Source of the DNA: Clostridium nigeriense
GTDB lineage: Bacteria; Bacillota; Clostridia; Clostridiales; Clostridiaceae
Direction of reading: 5' to 3'
NCBI RefSeq assembly: GCF_900086595.1
Contig: NZ_LT575472.1
Span: 2,305,685 to 2,369,684, forward strand
DNA: 64,000 bases
Part shown: positions 46,473-54,352 of the stretch, piece after piece
Layout of the letters: the number at the start of each line of letters is the position of its first letter
Numbering within the stretch: the first letter of the stretch is position 1
Program-made: the position numbers and the translations under genes
The notes under the pieces: model-generated
What the model saw: only the letters and a program-made list of their open reading frames with translations
The model's database searches: none
Told to the model about the DNA's origin: nothing

Positions 46473-46904
46473 CTAATCACTTATTTTTTTAGTTAATTTT
46501 TCTAAAGTATTTATAAAATTTTGTAGTTCTTCTTCTGATAATGTTTCTTCTATAAGTTCTTCAATTTTTTCTATTTCTTTATAAACTAATTTATGAATCT
46601 CCATTCCTTTGTCTGTCATAATGATCTTTTTAAGTCTTGCATCTTCAGATACGCTTACTCTTTTTATAAGTTCATTTTTTTCCATTAATGTAAGAACACT
46701 AGTTACAGAAGAACGTCTAACATCAAATTCTTCTTCAATAGTCTTTTGAAATATATCCTTTTTAGAAGAATTATTATGTATAAATCCTAAAATTTTTGCT
46801 TGCATGGTACTAATTCCATACTCTAGCCCAACTTTTCCTATTCTTCTTTTTATCTTATGTGATAGTATATTTATTTTTCTTCCAACATGTTTAATTTCAT
46901 TCAT
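46473..46904 (-). CDS. MarR family transcriptional regulator
   Basis: A 143-residue winged-helix regulator with FDVRRSSVTSVLTLMEKNELIKRVSVSEDARLKKIIMTDKG (recognition helix and wing, about 55-100). I chose the ATG at 46904, which has GGTGAG just upstream; the frame extends 11 codons to a TTG that lies within the operator itself. Operators flank the gene on both sides, so it likely represses itself and the ABC exporter and is released by an exporter substrate. Confidence 0.9.
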   Translation of the reverse strand: MNEIKHVGRKINILSHKIKRRIGKVGLEYGISTMQAKILGFIHNNSSKKDIFQKTIEEEFDVRRSSVTSVLTLMEKNELIKRVSVSEDARLKKIIMTDKGMEIHKLVYKEIEKIEELIEETLSEEELQNFINTLEKLTKKISD

Positions 46905-46920
46905 TTTTCTCACCACTTTT

Positions 46921-46965
46921 GTTAGACTTCTAACCAATTATATCTCTTATTTTATTTATAGTCAA
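46921..46965 (-). promoter_or_regulatory. marR promoter and operator
   Basis: On the minus strand TTGACT (46965-46960) and TATAAT (46942-46937) are 17 bases apart. Immediately downstream of the -10 lies the dyad GTTAGAAGTCTAAC (46934-46921), so bound MarR would block initiation. Confidence 0.82.
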
Positions 46966-47018
46966 TAAACTGATATTCCTTTACAATAAATTTCTATTAA
47001 ATTTTTTTAAATTTTATA

Positions 47019-47053
47019 AAAATATAAAGATAGGAAAACCTACCCTTATATTT
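47019..47053 (-). terminator. Terminator of the small-ORF transcript
   Basis: A 15-bp stem with several G-T pairs (outer arms AAATATAA and TTATATTT) around a TTTT loop lies 16 bases past the 64-aa ORF, followed by a T-rich tail. It separates this unit from marR. Confidence 0.75.
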
Positions 47054-47068
47054 TGCATATTAATTTAA

Positions 47069-47263
47069 TTAATTCCTTACTAAAGATAATATGAAATTCA
47101 AAAAATTTCTTCTTTTATTATAATTTAAATTATAAATATCTCTTTTTATTTGAAGTGAGTTTACCCCTTCATCTTTACAATATCTTTCAAACTCCATATT
47201 TTTAATTCTAATTTTTTTTGTATTGCTAAATTCTCCGCCAATTAACATATAAAATTTTTCCAT
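47069..47263 (-). CDS. Small hypothetical protein (64 aa) under a leader attenuator
   Basis: A 64-codon ORF starting MEKFYMLIGGEFSNTKK, with GGAGG 7 bases before the ATG and its own terminator after it. The product is basic, with no membrane helix and no known family. It is the only ORF behind the second leader-peptide/tandem-terminator module, so it is either the regulated gene or the remnant of one. Confidence 0.45.
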   Translation of the reverse strand: MEKFYMLIGGEFSNTKKIRIKNMEFERYCKDEGVNSLQIKRDIYNLNYNKRRNFLNFILSLVRN

Positions 47264-47321
47264 TTCTATTCCTCCAGTTTACTTCATTAAATTTGTTTTT
47301 TGATTTTCTAAAATTACTCAT
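47226..47321 (-). CDS. Overlapping 31-aa ORF in another frame
   Basis: An ATG at 47321 follows AAAGGAGG with about 9 bases spacing and opens 31 codons (MSNFRKSKNKFNEVNWRNRN at the start), ending within the 64-aa ORF. It could couple translation to that ORF. Its first bases (ATGAGTAA followed by AAAAAACAAA) resemble the short ATGAGTAAAAAATAA frame just before the ABC gene at 1777, supporting common origin of the two leaders. Confidence 0.35.
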   Translation of the reverse strand: MSNFRKSKNKFNEVNWRNRNGKILYVNWRRI

Positions 47322-47361
47322 AATACAGTATCCTCCTTTATTTTATTTTTATATAAAAACA

Positions 47362-47379
47362 ACCTTGGTTTCCCAAGGT
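47362..47379 (-). terminator. Second tandem terminator of leader module 2
   Basis: ACCTTGG and CCAAGGT pair around a 4-base loop; on the minus strand it is followed by TTGTTTTTATA. The arm sequence CCAAGG is shared with the terminator at 1907-1928. Confidence 0.7.
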
Positions 47380-47413
47380 CGTAAGTTATAACTTTATTAC
47401 TATAAAAAAGCAC

Positions 47414-47446
47414 AAAAAAAAACCATGAGTATAATAACTCATAGTT
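47414..47446 (-). terminator. First tandem terminator of leader module 2
   Basis: On the minus strand AACTATGAGT pairs with ACTCATGGTT over 10 bp (one G-T) and is followed by nine T. It lies between the leader ORF and the small ORFs. Confidence 0.8.
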
Positions 47447-47470
47447 ACTAATTCAAAAATTATATTTTCT

Positions 47471-47560
47471 TTAAAAAATATAAACTTCCTTAATTGGTAG
47501 AGTTATTAATAAAATATTATCTTTATTAAATTTTATTTCTTTTATTATTAAATTAAACAT
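47471..47560 (-). CDS. Putative 29-aa leader peptide, paralogue of the one at 2013-2120
   Basis: An ATG at 47560 follows TAAGGAGGTAG and opens 29 codons that begin MFNLIIKEIKFNKDN and end PIKEVYIF. It resembles the leader at 2013-2120 in its start (M-hydrophobic-N-hydrophobic-I), an FN-KDN-like middle and a C-terminal PI-x-x-Y. It also shares the ribosome site, promoter spacing and two downstream terminators. A role as attenuation leader is inferred. Confidence 0.55.
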   Translation of the reverse strand: MFNLIIKEIKFNKDNILLITLPIKEVYIF

Positions 47561-47598
47561 ACCTCTACCTCCTTAAATTTATATTCTACTACTTTATT

Positions 47599-47627
47599 AG
47601 TATATGACTTTATCCATGATTTGTAAA
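47599..47627 (-). promoter_or_regulatory. Promoter of leader module 2
   Basis: On the minus strand TTTACA (47627-47622) and TATACT (47604-47599) are 17 bases apart, about 38 bases before the leader ATG. The same -10 hexamer serves leader module 1. Confidence 0.75.
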
Positions 47628-47712
47628 TACTTATTTATTGTTTTTTCTAATTTATTACAATCTTCTTAAATAACTACAAATAATCAAATTAATATAATAA
47701 CCTATATATTTC

Positions 47713-47762
47713 TTAAAATGAAAAATCACCTTATTTTAAATAAAGTGATTTTTCATTTTAAA
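47713..47762 (-). terminator. Terminator of the csp operon
   Basis: Arms of about 17 bp (ending AAAAATCAC and beginning GTGATTTTT) close a hairpin about 140 bases past the stop of the second Csp gene. The stretch 47763-47901 holds nothing else recognisable. Confidence 0.65.
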
Positions 47763-47901
47763 AGGATAAGTATGTTAGCTAAATATATGGTTAAATAGCT
47801 TTCAAATAAATATTATCATTTCACTATTATAATTATATTAAATCTATGTTAAATATTTTTAAGATTAGTTAAATTAATTTATGCCTCTTTTATTCATATA
47901 T

Positions 47902-49608
47902 TTACATCATATTCCTAAAAATAGCTGCTATATCTAATATACCATATCCCCATTGAGGATTAGGATAAATATCTCCTTTTCTTTCATAAGTTCCTCTATC
48001 TAAATAAGACTTTAATGTCTGTCCAAAAAGATAAGGATTATTTCCTTTAACTATTCCCCATTCAAATAATAAGGCACAAACTCCTGCCACTATAGCTGCT
48101 GAAACAGCTGTTCCACTAACAATTGCTATCTTATTATTGGGAGCTATAGTTAAAACATTAACTCCTGCAGCTGCAACATCAACTCTGTCTATATAGTCTG
48201 TTAAGCTTGCTACACCAGAAAAATTTACTATGTTATTGTTTCTTTCATTATATGCTGCAACTGTAATTAAATATCTAGAATTTGCTGGATTTGTAATAGT
48301 GTTATATGGATCAAAGGGGCTAAATCTAGTGTTTCCTAGAGTTATACCTTTTTGAGGTAACCATGCGTCAAAGGTACCATCCATTATTAAATCACCTGTT
48401 AATCTAAATTGCCATATTCCTGGAATTAAATCATAAAATACTACTCTAATTAGCTCATCTCCTGATGTAATTTCAGGAATAAAATACATTATTTCTATTT
48501 TAGTATCTTCTAACACATATTTATATATACTAGAATAGTTCTTTAAAGAAGGGATTAATCCAGTACTTTCACCTGATGGAGATATGACTTCTAAAGTCAT
48601 AAAATTAGGTAAATCAACCCAAATTTCTACTGATAAAAACTTTTGTTTTTCATCTACATCTAATTGAATTACTTTTTTACCACCAACTTCATTTATTATT
48701 CCTGATGCATGCCCCCCATTAGCTCCTTCGTTTCCAGTTCCACTTACTATAACTATACCAATGCTAATTGCAATGGACTCAATAAACTCCTCTAGCACAC
48801 CATTCCCCTTATGATTCCCTGAATTAGTTCCTAAAGGAAATAAAACCACTATAGGTTTATTATATATTAATTTATAATCGTATATAAATTTTAAAGCAAT
48901 ATATACAGTGGGTAAATTATATATAGGAATATCTATTCCATACTCTATTTTAAATTGTTCTGCTTCTCTTAACTTTATCACAATGAATTTGCACTTATTT
49001 GCTATTCCGGTAAAATTTATTTTTTTATCCTCTCCTCCAACTATTGCAGCTAAACCTGTTCCATGTCCATCCAAATCTTTGCTTGGAACTATTTCATATG
49101 GATTACCACCATTTTTAAATGAATCTAAATCATTATTTATCATTTCATTTGTATATACACTACCATATGGTACTTCAATTTCTTGCTTCTTCCCATTGGA
49201 AGGAATGGTTTGATCCCAAATAAACTCTATTCTACTCTTTCCATTTTCATCAATAAAAACATTTGATAAATAATCTATACCCGTTCCTATAATAGTAACA
49301 ACTGTTCCTTCACCACTTAATTCTATAGGCGATTCTATTCTTATAATGTTTTCTTTATATTCTGGCATTAATTTTATATCTTGCAAAGTAAATAGTTCTG
49401 GGTAAAATACATTTATAATACTATTAAATTTTGTATATATTAAATCTAAATCTATAGTGTTTATTGCAGATACTAAAGCGTATCTATTATCTATTAAATA
49501 TACGTATATTCCTTCTATACTTTCTAATTCACTTTTTATATCACCTTTATACCATGTATTGCCTATAATTTTTATCAATAAAATATTTATCAGAAACCTT
49601 ATTAACAT
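47902..49608 (-). CDS. CspC-like subtilisin-family pseudoprotease, with frameshifted N-terminus
   Basis: This 568-residue frame aligns over its whole length with the upstream Csp protease. Two of the three catalytic residues are lost: the Asp of the DTGID motif is Gly (IIGTGIDY, Gly108), and the Ser of GTS is Ala (SGTAVSAAIVAG, Ala501). His182 (DGHGTG) and the oxyanion Asn293 remain. CspC of Clostridioides difficile is likewise a catalytically dead germinant-sensing protein. The frame's first ATG has no ribosome site and overlaps the stop of the upstream gene (TAATG). The real start is probably 49621, in another frame. The missing few residues at the junction point to a frameshift near 49545-49551. 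It may be translated by coupling or be a decaying gene. Confidence 0.82.
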   Translation of the reverse strand: MLIRFLINILLIKIIGNTWYKGDIKSELESIEGIYVYLIDNRYALVSAINTIDLDLIYTKFNSIINVFYPELFTLQDIKLMPEYKENIIRIESPIELSGEGTVVTIIGTGIDYLSNVFIDENGKSRIEFIWDQTIPSNGKKQEIEVPYGSVYTNEMINNDLDSFKNGGNPYEIVPSKDLDGHGTGLAAIVGGEDKKINFTGIANKCKFIVIKLREAEQFKIEYGIDIPIYNLPTVYIALKFIYDYKLIYNKPIVVLFPLGTNSGNHKGNGVLEEFIESIAISIGIVIVSGTGNEGANGGHASGIINEVGGKKVIQLDVDEKQKFLSVEIWVDLPNFMTLEVISPSGESTGLIPSLKNYSSIYKYVLEDTKIEIMYFIPEITSGDELIRVVFYDLIPGIWQFRLTGDLIMDGTFDAWLPQKGITLGNTRFSPFDPYNTITNPANSRYLITVAAYNERNNNIVNFSGVASLTDYIDRVDVAAAGVNVLTIAPNNKIAIVSGTAVSAAIVAGVCALLFEWGIVKGNNPYLFGQTLKSYLDRGTYERKGDIYPNPQWGYGILDIAAIFRNMM

Positions 49609-49621
49609 TAATATTTTCCAT
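49547..49621 (-). pseudogene. Out-of-frame N-terminal fragment of the CspC-like gene
   Basis: An ATG at 49621 with an ideal AAAGGAG site 6 bases upstream encodes 24 residues and then stops at TAA (49549-49547). Its tail, YFIDKNYRQYMV, aligns with YYDENSQNFLVEY of the upstream Csp protein. The next aligned residues (YKGDIKSEL) continue in the frame of the 568-codon ORF. This is what a one-base (or four-base) loss would leave. The junction is not a homopolymer. Confidence 0.65.
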
Positions 49622-51455
49622 GATTTTCTCCTTTAAAATATTGGGGAAGTCTTACAAATAATTTTCCAACATAGTACTCATAAAAACTTTCCCTTATATT
49701 TTCTTCTATAACTTCCCCTCTACTATAATTTTCGTATATTCCACCAATAAATTTGAAGGTTCCAAAAATATCAAGCATTCCATAACCTAACTCTTTACTA
49801 GGATAAGAGATTTCTCTTCTCCTTTTTGCTCCATATATTAAATATGCTCTTACCTTTATAGAGTTCATTTTCAAATCATTTTTGTCTATAATTCCCCATT
49901 GTAATAAAAGACAACATGCTCCTACAGTTATTGCGGTAGCGGCAGAACTTCCTGAAAAAGTACTTTCTCCTCCCAGTGGTTTTGTAGTTAATATATTTAT
50001 ACCAGCTGTTACTACATCTGGATTTATTAAATTGTTTAAATTAAAACCCCTTCCTGATTCGGATATACTAGAGTTCTTTTCATTATTATAATATGCTACA
50101 GTTAATACATTTCTTGCAGTTGATGGAATTGTTAGTGTTATATATGGATCTGGTTCTAAAAAAAATGTGCCTTCTGGCAAAAACTCTTGTGGTGGAAGCC
50201 ATATATCATATCGGCCATCTACTATATAATCGCCTTTTAAATTAATCCGCCATACTCCGGGAACTATATTTCTTAATACCACAACAAAAGCTTGATGACC
50301 AGTGAAAAATTCTGGTATAAAATTATATAATTCTAATGTTGTATTACTAAGAACAAACTTAATTTCTTCAGATCCCTTCTTTTTGGCTGGTACATATTTA
50401 GACTCTTCTCCTTCTGGAGATACTATATTGATTGATACAGTATTAGGTCTGTGTACCCAAATATAAAAAGATAAATATTTCATTATTTTTGATACCTTTA
50501 ATTCTATACTTTTTACATCATTTGAATTTCTAATATACCCTGATGTATGCCCATTTGCTGCTCCTTCATTTCCTGTTCCTGCAACAAAAACAATTCCTAC
50601 ATTAGTAGCTACATCTGTAATGTACCTTGATAAAAGCCCATTTCCATCATGACTTCCTTCTGTAGTGCCAACTCCAAGACAAATAATCATTGGTTTACCT
50701 GTTTTCGTAGCATATTTTTTAAGAAAATCTATACCAGCTAATATTTCAGAGGAATTATATAAAACTTTATCTTGAAGATTATTTTCTCTTAGTATTCTTT
50801 TTAAGCTTGCTGATTCTGAAAGTTTTACTACTACAAATTCACAATCTGGTGCTATACCTTTAACATTTTTATTATACCCACGTGCCCCTATAATACTTGC
50901 CATTTGAGTTCCATGCCCATTGGTATCTTTACTTTTGACTATGCTATAGGGATCTCCATTATTTTTATATGAATTAATAGCTTTATTTATATCTTCCTCT
51001 TTAAATACTTCTCCAATATATACTTCATTGCTTTTGCTATCTTTAATTGTTTGGTCCCATATTTCTAAAACTCTAGTCTTTCCATCTTCTTTAAGGAATT
51101 CTTCGTTAAGATAATCAATTCCAGTATCTACAAGCCCAACTAATACTCCCTTACCAGTTAAATTTAAATATGGATTTTGCTTAATTGAATATATTTCATC
51201 TACATCATTTAGTGATACGCTTTGCAAAACATAGACACTTCTAGGTTCTAAAAAAACAATACTTTTTACTTCATTTATTAATCTATCCAAATTATTAAAT
51301 TCTACTGAAATTACACCAATTCTTTCTGTAATTATATCTCCACAAGCATAATCAATTTTAGACATTTCTTCTATAAATCCTGAACTATATTCAACTAAAA
51401 AGTTTTGTGAATTTTCATCATAATAAAGATTCTTACACTTTTGACCAGTAGTCAT
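49608..51455 (-). CDS. Csp-type subtilisin-like germination protease
   Basis: A 615-residue S8 peptidase with an intact triad: Asp110 (GLVDTGIDY), His181 (TNGHGTQ) and Ser504 (FSGSSAATA), plus oxyanion Asn296 (GTGNEG). The N-terminal roughly 90 residues are the prodomain, and a jelly-roll-like insertion lies at about 310-430, as in Clostridium perfringens CspB. No secretion signal is present, consistent with packaging in the spore. Csp proteases activate pro-SleC during germination. AAGAGG precedes the ATG. It is first in a two-gene operon with a pseudoprotease. Confidence 0.9.
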   Translation of the reverse strand: MTTGQKCKNLYYDENSQNFLVEYSSGFIEEMSKIDYACGDIITERIGVISVEFNNLDRLINEVKSIVFLEPRSVYVLQSVSLNDVDEIYSIKQNPYLNLTGKGVLVGLVDTGIDYLNEEFLKEDGKTRVLEIWDQTIKDSKSNEVYIGEVFKEEDINKAINSYKNNGDPYSIVKSKDTNGHGTQMASIIGARGYNKNVKGIAPDCEFVVVKLSESASLKRILRENNLQDKVLYNSSEILAGIDFLKKYATKTGKPMIICLGVGTTEGSHDGNGLLSRYITDVATNVGIVFVAGTGNEGAANGHTSGYIRNSNDVKSIELKVSKIMKYLSFYIWVHRPNTVSINIVSPEGEESKYVPAKKKGSEEIKFVLSNTTLELYNFIPEFFTGHQAFVVVLRNIVPGVWRINLKGDYIVDGRYDIWLPPQEFLPEGTFFLEPDPYITLTIPSTARNVLTVAYYNNEKNSSISESGRGFNLNNLINPDVVTAGINILTTKPLGGESTFSGSSAATAITVGACCLLLQWGIIDKNDLKMNSIKVRAYLIYGAKRRREISYPSKELGYGMLDIFGTFKFIGGIYENYSRGEVIEENIRESFYEYYVGKLFVRLPQYFKGENHGKY

Positions 51456-51537
51456 AATTTACCTCTTAAACTCTTTATATATTAATATAGATATTTAAAT
51501 ATTAGTAAAAGATTCTAAGTATTTTTATTAAATAAAA

Positions 51538-51599
51538 AAGTACCTATTAATTTAGTTATAACTTTAATATTAAAATTATAACTAAATTAATAGGTACTT
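51538..51599 (-). terminator. Terminator of popT
   Basis: A perfect 24-bp stem (arms 51538-51561 and 51576-51599) with a 14-base loop lies about 40 bases past the popT stop, followed by a T-rich minus-strand tail. Confidence 0.85.
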
Positions 51600-51639
51600 C
51601 TAAAAATAAATACCTAATTTATCATCAATCTATCTAATT

Positions 51640-52437
51640 TTATTCATTTCTACTTATATAATATGTAAATACAAAACCAATTACTCCAAGCAAAACTCCT
51701 ATAAGACTCTTTATTCCGTCAACTCCTGGAAATACAGAAAATACAGAACCAAGTATAAATCCAAAAATCAGTATATAAGTTTGCTCTGGATATTTAATTA
51801 ATAACATTTCAATTATTCTTGCAGTTAAAAGTGTTCCGAAAATTCCACCTAGAACAATTGGTATTAGTATCGGTACATTAAATTGAACAACAGCTGTTAT
51901 TACGGTATTATAAAGCCCCAATATGTAGAGCATAAATGATCCACTTATGCCAGGTAAAATAAGAGCTATAGCAACTACCATTCCTCCAATAAATAACCAT
52001 ATAAAATTAACAAAACTTAATGAAGTTACTATTGATGAGGCATCATTATTAGGTGTTCCCATCATTAATACAACAATTATACCTACTATTAAATAAAGAA
52101 TACTCTTTTTATTAAATCCTTTTACAGTAGCCTTTTTAAACATAAGTGGTGCTCCACCTAAAATTACTCCAATAAATAAATAACCTATAGGAATAGGATA
52201 ATTATCAAATAAGTTTTTTACTATATTGCTAAATAAAAAAATACCTACTACTGCACCAATACCTACTTGTAATAAAATTTTATATTGATTCTTAAAGTCT
52301 TTTAAAATATTATTAATTGCATGTAAAAGTTTATCATAAATTCCTAGAATCATGGCTATAGTTCCACCACTAACTCCAGGAACTATTTGAGATATACTTA
52401 TTGCTAATCCTTTAAAAAAATTCTTTAAAAACTCCAT
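51640..52437 (-). CDS. popT: DUF368 / PopT-type polyprenyl-phosphate transporter
   Basis: A 265-residue protein with about eight membrane segments. The paired DUF368 motifs ISQIVPGVSGGTIAMILGIYDKLL (about 15-38) and ALILPGISGSFMLYILGLY (about 165-185) mark inverted repeats. DUF368 proteins have been described as undecaprenyl-phosphate translocases that recycle the cell-wall lipid carrier. I chose the ATG at 52437, which has AGGAG upstream, over the longer frame. Confidence 0.87.
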   Translation of the reverse strand: MEFLKNFFKGLAISISQIVPGVSGGTIAMILGIYDKLLHAINNILKDFKNQYKILLQVGIGAVVGIFLFSNIVKNLFDNYPIPIGYLFIGVILGGAPLMFKKATVKGFNKKSILYLIVGIIVVLMMGTPNNDASSIVTSLSFVNFIWLFIGGMVVAIALILPGISGSFMLYILGLYNTVITAVVQFNVPILIPIVLGGIFGTLLTARIIEMLLIKYPEQTYILIFGFILGSVFSVFPGVDGIKSLIGVLLGVIGFVFTYYISRNE

Positions 52438-52619
52438 TTCTATACTCCTAATGTAAATATTATGATTTTCATATATTATCATAATTTAATTTTAAAAGTC
52501 AAAGCATTACTAAAATCTTAAGATATTCTTTATTATTGTACTAAAAGATATTTTTTAATTCATTATATTTAGTGATATAATGATAATTATTATAAAATTT
52601 GCAAAAAGGACTGATTTAA

Positions 52620-54341
52620 TTGTTAAAACTTATTTACTTTATGAAAGATTATAAAAAAGAAGCAATACTTGGTCCAATATTTAAATTAATTGAAGCTATA
52701 TTAGAATTATTTGTCCCAATTGTTATGGCTAAAATTATTGATATTGGCGTTCAAAATAAGGATATTAATTATGTTTTTAAAATGGGAGGCGTATTAATCC
52801 TTTTAGGGGCTGTGGGACTAGCTTTTGCTCTTATTTGCCAGTACTATGCTTCTATTGCTTCACAGGGTGCTGGAACTTCAATTAGAAGTAAGTTGTATAA
52901 ACATATAAACAATCTTTCTTATACAGAAATTGATGAAATAGGAACACCAACTCTTATAACACGATTAATTAATGATATTAATCAAATACAAACTGGAATA
53001 GCCATGCTAATAAGACTTGGAACAAGAAGCCCTTTTATAATTATTGGCTCTACAATTATGGCTATATCAATTGATTTAAAGCTCTCAATAATCTTCTTAA
53101 TAACTACTCCCTTAATTGCATTAGTTATTTATTTAGTTATGAGTAAATCTCTCCCACTATATAAAGTTATTCAAGGAAAATTAGATAATTTATCTTTAAT
53201 TACAAGAGAAAACCTAGAAGGTTCAAGAGTTATTAAAGCTTTTTCAAAAGAAGACAATGAAAAAGAGAGGTTTAAAATTGCTACTAGTGGACTTTCTAAC
53301 ACTTCAATTAATGTTGGTAAAATTTCTGCACTTCTTAATCCAATTACATATATGATTATGAATGTAGCTATAATTGCTATATTATGGTATGGAGGAATTA
53401 GAGTTAATATAGGTTCATTAACTCAAGGTGAAGTAATTGCTTTTATTAATTACATAACTCAAATATTACTTTCTTTAATTGTATTTTCTCAATTAATTGT
53501 AACTTTAACAAAAGGTGCAACTTCAGCAAATAGAGTTTTAGAAATAATGAATATTTCACCTACAATTATTGATAATAAACTTAGTAATGAATATACTTGT
53601 AAAAATAATGATGCTTTAATTGAATTTAAAGATGTTTCTTTTTCTTACAAGGATTCAAATGAATATTCTTTAAAAGATATTAATTTAATAATGAACAAAA
53701 ATGAAACAATTGGAATAATTGGTGGAACTGGTTCAGGGAAAACTACTTTAATTAATTTAATTCCTAGATTTTATGATACTAGCAAAGGACAAGTTCTCGT
53801 TAAAGGAATAGATACTAAAAACTATAAGTTAAAGGATCTTAGAAATTTAATAAGAATAGTTCCCCAAAAAGCTGTACTATTTAAAGGTACTATTTTAGAT
53901 AATTTAAAATGGGGAAAGGAAGATGCTACTACTTATGAAATTAACGAAGCATTAGAAATATCTCAGTCTAAATCCTTTATAGAAACTTTGCCTGAAGGAA
54001 TTTATTCAAAAGTTTTACAGGGTGGTAAAAATTTTTCAGGTGGACAAAAACAAAGGCTTACTATTGCTAGAGCTTTAATTTCAAAACCAGAAATTTTAAT
54101 TTTAGATGATAGTTCAAGTGCTCTTGATTTTGCAACAGATGCAGCTTTAAGAAAAGCATTAAAAGAAAAAACTAAGGAAACTACAGTACTTATAGTATCT
54201 CAAAGAGCTAGTAGTATAAAAAATGCTGATAAAATAATAGTTTTAGATAATGGTGAAATAGCTGGAATAGGAACTCATGATTATCTTCTTGAAAATTGCG
54301 AAGTATATAATGAAATATATTCTTCTCAATTAAATAATTAG
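52620..54341 (+). CDS. Heterodimeric ABC exporter, degenerate-site subunit
   Basis: A 573-residue half-exporter with six membrane helices, Walker A GGTGSGKTT (about 365), signature FSGGQKQ and Walker B ILILDDSSSA, with Asp in place of catalytic Glu. The start is TTG with AAAGGA 9 bases upstream; the next ATG lacks a site. It is followed after 11 bases by its partner. No regulator gene or leader was recognised in the 180 bases upstream. Confidence 0.92.
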   Translation: MLKLIYFMKDYKKEAILGPIFKLIEAILELFVPIVMAKIIDIGVQNKDINYVFKMGGVLILLGAVGLAFALICQYYASIASQGAGTSIRSKLYKHINNLSYTEIDEIGTPTLITRLINDINQIQTGIAMLIRLGTRSPFIIIGSTIMAISIDLKLSIIFLITTPLIALVIYLVMSKSLPLYKVIQGKLDNLSLITRENLEGSRVIKAFSKEDNEKERFKIATSGLSNTSINVGKISALLNPITYMIMNVAIIAILWYGGIRVNIGSLTQGEVIAFINYITQILLSLIVFSQLIVTLTKGATSANRVLEIMNISPTIIDNKLSNEYTCKNNDALIEFKDVSFSYKDSNEYSLKDINLIMNKNETIGIIGGTGSGKTTLINLIPRFYDTSKGQVLVKGIDTKNYKLKDLRNLIRIVPQKAVLFKGTILDNLKWGKEDATTYEINEALEISQSKSFIETLPEGIYSKVLQGGKNFSGGQKQRLTIARALISKPEILILDDSSSALDFATDAALRKALKEKTKETTVLIVSQRASSIKNADKIIVLDNGEIAGIGTHDYLLENCEVYNEIYSSQLNN

Positions 54342-54352
54342 GAGGTGATTCT

